Shown here one piece after another: positions 1 through 6,047 of a stretch of DNA of 64,000 nucleotides. Position 1 is the stretch's first letter. The number at the start of each line of letters is the position of its first letter. The translations under genes and the position numbers were made by a program. The notes below the pieces were generated by a model. That model was not told the origin of the DNA. It made no database searches and worked only from the letters and a program-made list of their open reading frames with translations. The stretch comes from Verrucomicrobia bacterium UBA1629. Lineage in GTDB: Bacteria > Verrucomicrobiota > Kiritimatiellia > RFP12 > UBA1067. Location of the stretch: the NCBI GenBank assembly GCA_002321305.1, contig DCMF01000098.1, positions 29,191 through 93,190 of the forward strand. The letters are read 5' to 3'.

Positions 1-266
1 GGCAGCTCGTCCAGCGACTTCTCCCGCCGCCCGTCCTCGTCCACGAAGACCATCGCGTTCGTCGTCATCGTGACGGACGACGCGAACGGCTCGCGCACCT
101 CCCAGACGATGCCCTCGCCCGCCTTGCAGCGGACGACGCCGGACGACACGAGCGCGCGATCCGAACCGTCGAGCCGCCGCTCCATCGTCCAGGTCGCCGA
201 TGCGTCGAGCGCCGCCTGCAGCGCCGCGACAGCCGACGACGCCAAGAGAACAGAAACAAGACTCAC
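1..266 (-). CDS. LolA-like outer-membrane lipoprotein carrier, partial (C-terminus outside window)
   Basis: The first 88 codons are present; the gene runs off the window start. The GTG at 266 is preceded by GGGAGG seven bases upstream. The product opens with a hydrophobic signal-peptide-like stretch, MSLVSVLLASSAVAALQ, followed by a segment resembling the LolA fold: W-T-M-E-R-R-L near residue 30, then SSGVVRCKAGEGIVWEV and FVDEDGREKSLDEL. LolA-like proteins carry lipidated molecules across the periplasm. The gene lies directly downstream of an AMP-ligase/dehydratase, a COG4648 membrane protein and two ACPs. A LolA homologue in exactly this company is a hallmark of aryl-polyene (APE) type clusters, where it is thought to help export the lipid product. 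The family call rests on a short N-terminal part plus context, so it is probable rather than certain. Confidence 0.65.
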   Translation of the reverse strand, partial: MSLVSVLLASSAVAALQAALDASATWTMERRLDGSDRALVSSGVVRCKAGEGIVWEVREPFASSVTMTTNAMVFVDEDGRREKSLDEL

Positions 267-279
267 CTTTTCGCCTCCC

Positions 280-353
280 TCATATCTCACCCCTCACGAC
301 TCATATCCCATCCCTCATCTCTCACGACTCATCCCTCATATCCCATCCCTCGC
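280..353. repeat. Degenerate heptamer array (TGAGGGA/TGAGTCG type)
   Basis: Read on the minus strand this is a run of 7-nt units such as GTGAGGG, ATGAGGG, ATGAGTC and ATGGGAT. It fills nearly all of the gap between the ligase/dehydratase gene and the LolA-like gene, and it supplies the last codons and stop of the former (C-terminal R-D-G-I-stop). It is related to the arrays in infB (8144-8230) and between rho and coaE (28789-28910). Only one arm is seen; no complementary arm lies nearby. Confidence 0.8.
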
Positions 354-1661
354 CGCCACAAGCCCCGACGCCGCACGGCCCGACGCGACGTCCAGCGAAA
401 AGGCGAAACGGCCCTCGCCTTCGCGCGTCACGCACAGCGTCACCGCGTCCGCCGGACGGACGAGCTTCTGGAACTTGAGCTTCCGGTACGTCGCCGCGTC
501 GGGGAAGTCGGGGAACGCCTGACGCGCGAAATGCCGCAGGAAATAGAGCTGCGCGACGCCCGGCAGGATCGGGAAGCCGGGGAAGTGGCCCTGGAAACAG
601 TCGCAGTCCGGCGGAAAGACGAGCGTCGCCTCCAGTCGCGCCGCCGTGGCCGACCAGGCGCAGACGACGGGCTCGCGGCACCACGCGGACAGCGCCGCGC
701 GCACGTCCGCCGCCGTCGTCTTGCCGCGCGCGTCCGTCGGCAGCTCGCGGACGAAGCGGATGCGGCGCGGGAACGCCCGCTCGCCGAGACCGGGCAGGAG
801 GTCGCGCCGAAGGGCGGCGGCCAACGCCGCGTAAGCGCCCTTTGCGAGCGCGGCGCGCCCGTCGGCCGACAGGACGACGAGCGCCCCCAGGCGCGGCACG
901 TCCGTTCCGCAGACTTCGGCGCGCACGTCCGCAACCAGCGGATGCCGCGCGAACGCCGCCTCGACGGCGGACAGCGAAACGAACTCCTCCAGAATCTTGA
1001 CCTGCCTGTCGAGCCGTCCCAAGAGGCGGAACTGCTGCGGCGAGACGAATTCGACGGCATCGGACAGCGCGAACGGCCGCGCCATCGCGTAGGGCGAATC
1101 GACGACCAGCGCGCCCGTCGCCGCATCGCGCGTCGCCGCGACGCCGCGCTGCAGGGTAAAGGGCTCGCCCTCGGACGAACGCCGCCACGCGACCGTGCCC
1201 GCCTCCGTCGAGCCGTAGATCTCGAGGGGACAGACCCCCAGGATCGTCCGCAGGGCCTGTGCCGTCGCCGGACGCAACGCGCCACCCGAGACGACAACGC
1301 CCGAAAGGCGCCCCTTCAACGCCGGGAAATCGGGATGCTTCACGGCCTTTTCGAGAAAGGACGGCGTCGTGACGAACAGGACGCCGTCCGCCGCCGACGC
1401 GCCGACCTCGGCCAGCTCCTCGACGGAGATGACGACCGCCGGATGGACGGCGCATCCGGCGAGACGCGGCGCGCGCCGGCACCAGAGGTGGCCGAGCATG
1501 TGTTCGGGACGCGCCGACGAGACGATCCGCGGACGGTTCGCCCAGAGTTCGGGAAACGCCGCCACGAGCGCGCGCGCGTCGGCTTCCAGCGATGCGTCCG
1601 TGCGCACGATCTCCTTCGGCGTGCCGGTCGTGCCGGACGAGAGGAAGACGACGTCAGACAC
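336..1661 (-). CDS. AMP-dependent acyl ligase fused to FabZ/FabA-like thioester dehydratase (APE-type)
   Basis: This 441-residue protein has two parts. The ligase part starts almost at the phosphate-binding loop (LSSGTTGTPKEI, residues 7-18), then shows the adenylate motif IYGSTEAGTVAWR, the hinge region GRLDRQVKILEEFV and a C-terminal lysine motif TDARGKTTAAD. The last 110 residues are a hotdog dehydratase with the catalytic His in FQGHFPGFPILPGV. In APE clusters the corresponding activities (ApeH and ApeI) activate an aryl acid and dehydrate the ACP-bound chain. The ligase lacks roughly 80-100 residues normally present ahead of the P-loop. GTG at 1661 is chosen because GGAGG sits seven bases upstream and it overlaps the preceding stop by 8 nt; an in-frame ATG further upstream (1775) would run deep into the neighbouring gene. 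Confidence 0.82.
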   Translation of the reverse strand: MSDVVFLSSGTTGTPKEIVRTDASLEADARALVAAFPELWANRPRIVSSARPEHMLGHLWCRRAPRLAGCAVHPAVVISVEELAEVGASAADGVLFVTTPSFLEKAVKHPDFPALKGRLSGVVVSGGALRPATAQALRTILGVCPLEIYGSTEAGTVAWRRSSEGEPFTLQRGVAATRDAATGALVVDSPYAMARPFALSDAVEFVSPQQFRLLGRLDRQVKILEEFVSLSAVEAAFARHPLVADVRAEVCGTDVPRLGALVVLSADGRAALAKGAYAALAAALRRDLLPGLGERAFPRRIRFVRELPTDARGKTTAADVRAALSAWCREPVVCAWSATAARLEATLVFPPDCDCFQGHFPGFPILPGVAQLYFLRHFARQAFPDFPDAATYRKLKFQKLVRPADAVTLCVTREGEGRFAFSLDVASGRAASGLVAARDGI

Positions 1662-2067
1662 GGCGCACCCTCCGGCGCACGAGCCATTCGCCCGCGAACA
1701 TCGCCCCCAGCAGGACATACGCGAGGCAGCCGTTGTAGAGCGCCCAGGCCGTGCGGCTGGCGAAGACCGTCGCAATCGTCACGGCGAGGTGTGCCGACAG
1801 GAAGACGACCCACGCGACCGTGACCTTTCGGCAGTAGGCGACGCCCCGCGCGTCCAGCGGCTCGCCCATCCGCCGCGCGAAGCACTCCACAAGCGGCGTG
1901 CGGAACAGCGAGACGGCGAACCCGGCAAGGGCGACCGCGACGACGACCGCCGGATACAGCCGGAACCAGACGTTCGCCTTCAGGAAATAAAGCAGCCAGA
2001 CGAGGGCGACCGCACCCACAAGGCGAAAAGCCGTTCGCGCGAGCCGCCCATTCATCGCGCCGCTCAC
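1654..2067 (-). CDS. COG4648-type integral membrane protein
   Basis: A 137-residue hydrophobic protein with about four membrane spans (around residues 13-30, 38-55, 80-100 and 108-125) and basic ends (RRRVRRV at the C-terminus). Small membrane proteins of this COG4648/ApeG type occur in aryl-polyene and related ACP-dependent clusters beside the ligase and ACP genes; their exact role is not established. The GTG start at 2067 overlaps the TGA of the upstream ACP gene (GTGA), indicating translational coupling; an ATG four codons later (2055) is an alternative. Assignment rests on membrane topology and strongly conserved context. Confidence 0.7.
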   Translation of the reverse strand: MSGAMNGRLARTAFRLVGAVALVWLLYFLKANVWFRLYPAVVVAVALAGFAVSLFRTPLVECFARRMGEPLDARGVAYCRKVTVAWVVFLSAHLAVTIATVFASRTAWALYNGCLAYVLLGAMFAGEWLVRRRVRRV

Positions 2068-2324
2068 TTCGCCTGCTCGGCCGCGAGCTTCACGATGACG
2101 TCGGCGACGTCGCCGAGCGTGCGGATCGCCTTGAAGTCCTCGGCCTTGACCTTGAGGCCCGTCTGCTGCTGCAGGCGCACGACGAGATCGACCGCATCGA
2201 TCGAATCGAGGTCAAGGTCCTCGAACAGCTTCGCCTCGGGCACGAGCTTCGCCCGATCCAGCTCGAACTCCGAGACCAGGACGTCCGCAATCGCCGCCAG
2301 CACTTCCTCTTTCGTCTTCATCAC
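2064..2324 (-). CDS. Acyl carrier protein of the APE-like cluster (first)
   Basis: An 86-residue acidic helical protein with the phosphopantetheine attachment motif DLDLDSIDAVDL (modified Ser near residue 41). It is one of two adjacent ACPs, as in APE clusters (ApeE and ApeF), that would carry the growing polyene chain. GTG at 2324 and ATG at 2321 are both possible starts, with GAGG upstream. It follows the second ACP gene by 2 nt and overlaps the COG4648 gene downstream. It is distinct from the housekeeping ACP at 4360-4626, which has the canonical GADSLDS motif. Confidence 0.9.
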   Translation of the reverse strand: MMKTKEEVLAAIADVLVSEFELDRAKLVPEAKLFEDLDLDSIDAVDLVVRLQQQTGLKVKAEDFKAIRTLGDVADVIVKLAAEQAK

Positions 2325-2326
2325 CG

Positions 2327-2605
2327 TCAGTCCTCCAATGTCTCGCCGAGATTCGCCGCGATAAAATCCGCAAGCGACGCGATCGACTTGAAATGCACCT
2401 TGTTCTCGGCCGAATTCGCCTTGAACTTCACCTGAAACCTCTTGCGCAACGCCGCGCCGATCTCCAGGGCGTCAATCGAGTCGAGGCCGACGCCCTCGCC
2501 GAACAGCGGCGCCCCCGCCGGCAAGTCCGCCGCCGTGAGGCCGTCGACCTCCACGCTCGCGAGAATCACCTGCCGAATCTCCTCTTCCAAATCCGCTCTT
2601 TTCAT
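2327..2605 (-). CDS. Acyl carrier protein of the APE-like cluster (second)
   Basis: A 92-residue ACP with the attachment motif GVGLDSIDALEIGAAL (Ser near residue 43). It starts the minus-strand APE-like operon: ACP, ACP, COG4648 protein, ligase/dehydratase, LolA-like carrier, with gaps or overlaps of a few bases throughout. The ATG at 2605 lies only 7 nt downstream of a TATAAT box, so its mRNA probably has almost no 5-prime leader. No Shine-Dalgarno sequence is visible. Confidence 0.9.
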   Translation of the reverse strand: MKRADLEEEIRQVILASVEVDGLTAADLPAGAPLFGEGVGLDSIDALEIGAALRKRFQVKFKANSAENKVHFKSIASLADFIAANLGETLED

Positions 2606-2612
2606 GGCGCGT

Positions 2613-2627
2613 ATTATATCATATAAT
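2613..2627. promoter_or_regulatory. Bidirectional promoter, back-to-back TATAAT boxes
   Basis: The 31-bp gap between the divergent ACP and GT2 genes holds two perfect -10 boxes: minus strand 2613-2618 (in an extended TGATATAAT context) and plus strand 2622-2627. They are 7 and 9 nt from the ATG codons, so both transcripts would begin at or within a few bases of the start codon. Confidence 0.7.
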
Positions 2628-2636
2628 GTTCCGCCT

Positions 2637-3332
2637 ATGCCGAACCAGATACTCGTCCTGCCGGCCTTCGAGCCGAGTCCCCGGCTGCCGCAGCTCGTGC
2701 GCGCGCTTTCGGACGCCTTTGCCGCCGTCGTCGTCGTGGACGACGGGTCGCGGCAGTCCGCCGCCACCTTCGACGAAACCGCCGCCCTGCCGGGCGTCCG
2801 CCTGCTCCGCCACGCGGCAAACCGCGGCAAGGGCGCCGCGCTCAAGACCGCATTCGCCGAAGTCCGCCGCGCGTTCCCGGACGCGACGGGCGTCGTGACG
2901 GCCGATGCGGACGGCCAGCACCTGCCGGAGGACATCCGCCGCGTCTCTGCCGCGTCGGCCGCGCACCCGGACCGCGTGACGCTCGGCGTGCGGTCGTTCG
3001 GCGGACGCGACGTGCCCTTCCGCAGCCGCCTCGGCAACCTCTGGACGTGCGGCGAGTTCTTCCTGCTCACGGGCACGTGGATCCGCGACACGCAGACGGG
3101 GCTGCGCGGCATCCCGCGCGCGCTGCTGCCGCGCTTCGCCGCGCTCGCGGGCGAACGCTACGACTACGAGGCGCGGATGCTCGTCGCGGCCGTGAAGCTG
3201 CCGCAGCCGCCCGTGCAGGTCCCGATCACGACCGTCTACGAGAACGGCAACGGCACGAGCCACTACCGTCCGCTCGCCGACACGTTCAGCACCCAGGCGG
3301 CGCTTCTCCGCGCCGCGTTCGGCCGCTTCTAG
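2637..3332 (+). CDS. Family 2 glycosyltransferase (dolichol-phosphate mannosyltransferase-like)
   Basis: A 231-residue GT-A fold enzyme: N-terminal VVVVDDGS nucleotide-binding motif, NRGKGAALKTAF, the metal-binding DADGQH motif (TADADGQHL) and a QTGLRG motif typical of DPM/DPG-synthase-like GT2 enzymes. No membrane segments are evident. It is the only confident plus-strand gene in the window and is transcribed divergently from the APE-like operon through a shared 31-bp promoter region. APE clusters usually contain a glycosyltransferase (ApeJ-like), so it plausibly modifies the polyene lipid; this link is inferred from position. ATG at 2637 fits the end of the promoter and the family N-terminus. 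Confidence 0.85.
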   Translation: MPNQILVLPAFEPSPRLPQLVRALSDAFAAVVVVDDGSRQSAATFDETAALPGVRLLRHAANRGKGAALKTAFAEVRRAFPDATGVVTADADGQHLPEDIRRVSAASAAHPDRVTLGVRSFGGRDVPFRSRLGNLWTCGEFFLLTGTWIRDTQTGLRGIPRALLPRFAALAGERYDYEARMLVAAVKLPQPPVQVPITTVYENGNGTSHYRPLADTFSTQAALLRAAFGRF

Positions 3333-3340
3333 GCGCCGCG

Positions 3341-4360
3341 TCAGATCACCGTCAGCAAGTCGTTGCGGTAAAGCGCGCGGATCGCATCGCAGTCGAGCGT
3401 GTGCCCCGCGCGATAGCTGACGACCGTGCCGACGAAGCGGTGCGCGCCCGTCAGGGCCAAGGCCGCCATCAGGTCGAGCGTCGCCCGGTGCCAGACAGGC
3501 TCCAGGAACTTCTCGCCGACCGGGAAGCGAGGCTCCGTGTAGTAGCGCCCCTTCCCGTGGATGAGGATGTTGCGCTCGTTGTAGCCGAGGTTGCGCGTCG
3601 AGGCGAAGAGCCGCCCCACCGTCTTCGCAAGGATGTACTGCCGCCGCGTCGCGTTCGTCCGCGCCAGCGCGGCATAGCGGAACGTCTCCGGCGTCACGTC
3701 GAAGAGGATGCGCTGGTCGCCGATCACGGTGTTCCACGAGATGCCGCAGTCGATGCGCAGATTCCGCTCGCCATCCGCCGCCGGGAGGAACAGGAGGAAG
3801 TCGCCGCGGCTGCCGCCGAAGGCGACCGGCTCCTTCACCGTCACGCACGTCGCCGGCGCGTCCGTCTCGCGGATGCCCGCGTGCTCCACCGCCTTGACGA
3901 GCGGCAGGGACGATTGGTCGAAGAGCGGCGGGTCGCCGGAATTGACCTTCAAGAGCACGTCGTCGATGCCCAGCCCCAGCTTGAGCGCGATGATGTGCTC
4001 GACCATGCGCAGGTAGTTGTGGGGCGAGCCCGACCGCAGGACGAGGTTCTGCGCGCTCGTCCAGAGGTTCGCGATGTCGACCTGCGTGTCGAGCTGCTCC
4101 GGCTGGTCCATCCGGCGGATCCACCAGCCCGGCTTTTCGCTCGGCGCGAACGTCAGCGTCTGCTTGTGGCTGCCCTGGAACGTGCCGATGCCCGCGACCG
4201 GGGCCTCGCCCGCGAGCGTGCGCCGCGCCGACGGGAACGGCGAGACGCGTCTTTCCGCCAGCCGCGTCTCGTCAATCGGCAGCTCCCTAAAAAGTCGGTA
4301 CGCCGCATCGATCGATGCGGCGCTCCCGAACACAATCTTGCCGATTGGATATTCCGGCAT
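3341..4360 (-). CDS. lpxC: UDP-3-O-acyl-N-acetylglucosamine deacetylase (LpxC family)
   Basis: The 339-residue product deacetylates the lipid A precursor in the committed step of lipopolysaccharide synthesis, using zinc. It keeps the LpxC layout: GIGTFQGSHKQTLTF for the usual GxGLHSG segment, the zinc His in MVEHIIALKLGLGIDD, a second metal motif WHRATLDLMAALALTG (His, then Asp one position later than in E. coli) and YRAGHTLDCDAIRAL for the KSGH motif. The sequence is divergent, so specificity could differ. Its ATG overlaps the last base of the acpP stop (TAATG), so it is co-translated with acpP, the provider of its acylated substrate pathway. Confidence 0.85.
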   Translation of the reverse strand: MPEYPIGKIVFGSAASIDAAYRLFRELPIDETRLAERRVSPFPSARRTLAGEAPVAGIGTFQGSHKQTLTFAPSEKPGWWIRRMDQPEQLDTQVDIANLWTSAQNLVLRSGSPHNYLRMVEHIIALKLGLGIDDVLLKVNSGDPPLFDQSSLPLVKAVEHAGIRETDAPATCVTVKEPVAFGGSRGDFLLFLPAADGERNLRIDCGISWNTVIGDQRILFDVTPETFRYAALARTNATRRQYILAKTVGRLFASTRNLGYNERNILIHGKGRYYTEPRFPVGEKFLEPVWHRATLDLMAALALTGAHRFVGTVVSYRAGHTLDCDAIRALYRNDLLTVI

Positions 4361-4626
4361 TACTTCTCCGGCGCGGAACCGTCGTCGCCATAGCCCTTCG
4401 ACTTCAGGTATTCGACGACCTTGCCGACCGTGGTGAGCTTCTCAGCGTCCTCTTCCGGAATCGCCGCGCCAAACTCCTCTTCAAAGGCCATGATGAGCTC
4501 GACGGAATCAAGCGAATCGGCCCCCAGGTCGTCGATGAACGACGCCTCCGTGGTGACCTGTTCGGCGTTCACTCCGAGCTGCTCAACGATGATGTCTTTG
4601 ACGCGATCTTCAAGCTTTCCTGCCAT
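4360..4626 (-). CDS. acpP: Acyl carrier protein (housekeeping fatty acid synthesis)
   Basis: An 88-residue classic ACP with the 4-prime-phosphopantetheine site [19 protein letters not shown] (Ser near 37) and an acidic C-terminus. It carries acyl chains for fatty acid and lipid A synthesis. It has its own promoter (TATAAT at 4663-4668) and a good Shine-Dalgarno AAGGAG nine bases ahead of the ATG. It forms a two-gene unit with lpxC. Confidence 0.95.
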   Translation of the reverse strand: MAGKLEDRVKDIIVEQLGVNAEQVTTEASFIDDLGADSLDSVELIMAFEEEFGAAIPEEDAEKLTTVGKVVEYLKSKGYGDDGSAPEK

Positions 4627-4662
4627 AGTGTTTTCAACTCCTTGTTTCTTGTTGATGTTCGT

Positions 4663-4692
4663 ATTATACTACATTTTGAGGGTCACGTGCAA
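4663..4692 (-). promoter_or_regulatory. Sigma70-type promoter of acpP-lpxC
   Basis: Minus strand: TTGCAC (4687-4692), an 18-nt spacer and TATAAT (4663-4668). The -35 lies in the last codons of the MurC-like gene. Confidence 0.6.
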
Positions 4693-6008
4693 GAGGGTGC
4701 CGAGAAAGTCGCGGCAAGGCGCCGAGCGAGGACGGGAAGTCCCGGGTCGCGGGCCCCGCATGTCACGAAGCATCCGAAGGCGCCGCGATGCGCCGCGCAC
4801 CAGTCGAACGCCGCGTCGAGATCGGCGACCAGCCGTACGCGCGCGCCCGCCGCCGCGTCCGCGCGCGTCACCGCCGCAACGAGCGCGTCCGAGTTGATCG
4901 AGCGGTCGGTCGTTCCGCCCGCGTCGTAGACAGGCAGCAGCAGCAGCCGGTCCTGCGGACGAACCGTCTCCGCGAACATCGCCGCGAGCGCGTCCCTCAT
5001 CTTCCTGAGCGGCGCGTAGCCATGCGGCCGCCAGATCGCGCAGACGCCCTGCGGATACCGCTCCGCCAGCGTCGTCCACATCGCCTTCAGCTTTTCCGGG
5101 TTGTGCGCGTAGTCGTCGTAGACGGCAGGTTCGGGAGGTTTGGAAGGTTTGGGAGGTTTGGAAGGTTCGGGAGGTTGGGGAGGTTGGGGAGGTTGGGGTG
5201 GGGTGATGAGCTGAAGGCGGCGCTCGACGCCACGGAAGGTCTTCATCGCGGCCACCGCATCGGACAGCTTCACGCCCAGAGCGACCGCCATGCGCACCGC
5301 CAACTCGGCATTCTGCCGATTGTGCCGCCCCGGTACCGGCACTTCCAAACCTTCCAAACCTCCCGAACCTTCCAAACCGCCAAACACTTTCCTCCCATCC
5401 ACCACCGGACCCTTGCAGCCTTTCACGAACGCATCGAAGACCGCATCCATCTCCTCCTTCGAGTAGTGGTCGGCGGAGGCGTTCGTGACAATGGCCGCAT
5501 AGGGGCTGAAGGCGACGAGCGACTTGTCGCTCTCGTCCACCTCGGCGACGGCGAAGGCTCCGCGCCCGAAGCGCACCGCGCCCTCCCAGCCGGGCACGTT
5601 CGCGCCGTTCACGCACATCGGGTCCAGCCCACAGGACGCGAGGACGTGTCCGAGCATCGCCGTCACCGTCGACTTGCCGCAAGTGCCGACGACGGCGACG
5701 AGGCGATAGTCCCGAAGGGCGCGCGCAAGGGCCTTGGCGCGGTGCGTGACGGGAATGCCGAGCGCCTGCGCCTTTCGCAGCCCGGCGTTCGTCGGCTCAA
5801 TGGCCGTCGAGACGATCACCTCGTCCGTCGCCGCATCGACGCCGCTGCCGTCGTCGGGAAAGACCTTCACGCCGAGCGATTCGAGAAACCGGACGTTCGG
5901 CGTGTCGCGTGTGCGATCCGCGCCCGTCACCCCGTCGCCCGACCGCACGAGCGCCGTCGCGAGCGCGCTCATGCCCACGCCGCCAATGCCAATCAGATGC
6001 CGCTTCAT
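4683..6008 (-). CDS. Mur ligase family protein (MurC-like), with nonamer-encoded inserts
   Basis: A 441-residue ATP-dependent ligase of the MurC/Mpl branch, which adds amino acids to UDP-MurNAc in peptidoglycan synthesis. N-terminal LIGIGGVGMSALA binds UDP-sugar; the P-loop is GTCGKSTVTAML, where MurC normally has GTHGKTT; later come PGRHNRQNAELA, GVERRLQLI and VYDDYAHNPEKL. The unusual P-loop leaves open whether it is true MurC. Two repeat-coded inserts are seen: a Gly/Leu/Glu stretch around residues 210-222, and a proline-rich PPQ/PSK/PPE run around 270-294, directly before VYDDYAHNP. They come from inverted copies of one 9-nt repeat. It follows infB by 39 nt and is probably co-transcribed with nusA-infB. 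Confidence 0.75.
   Translation of the reverse strand: MKRHLIGIGGVGMSALATALVRSGDGVTGADRTRDTPNVRFLESLGVKVFPDDGSGVDAATDEVIVSTAIEPTNAGLRKAQALGIPVTHRAKALARALRDYRLVAVVGTCGKSTVTAMLGHVLASCGLDPMCVNGANVPGWEGAVRFGRGAFAVAEVDESDKSLVAFSPYAAIVTNASADHYSKEEMDAVFDAFVKGCKGPVVDGRKVFGGLEGSGGLEGLEVPVPGRHNRQNAELAVRMAVALGVKLSDAVAAMKTFRGVERRLQLITPPQPPQPPQPPEPSKPPKPSKPPEPAVYDDYAHNPEKLKAMWTTLAERYPQGVCAIWRPHGYAPLRKMRDALAAMFAETVRPQDRLLLLPVYDAGGTTDRSINSDALVAAVTRADAAAGARVRLVADLDAAFDWCAAHRGAFGCFVTCGARDPGLPVLARRLAATFSAPSCT
5128..5199. repeat. Nonamer array GGTTTGGGA, eight units, inside the MurC-like gene
   Basis: Eight contiguous 9-nt units (variants GGTTCGGGA, GGTTTGGAA, GGTTTGGGA, GGTTGGGGA). On the coding strand they give the P-P-Q, P-P-E, P-S-K and P-P-K triplets. 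The four-unit array at 5343-5378 is in the opposite orientation, so the two could pair in mRNA or DNA across about 140 nt. Confidence 0.95.
5343..5378. repeat. Inverted nonamer array (TTCCAAACC), four units, inside the MurC-like gene
   Basis: Four 9-nt units complementary to the array at 5128-5199. The intervening 140 nt encodes normal Mur ligase sequence, so here the two arms were placed separately in two loops of one protein. Confidence 0.9.
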
Positions 6009-6047
6009 CCGCGTGTCAAGACGGCGTTCCCGTGTGCGCCGCCCCCG

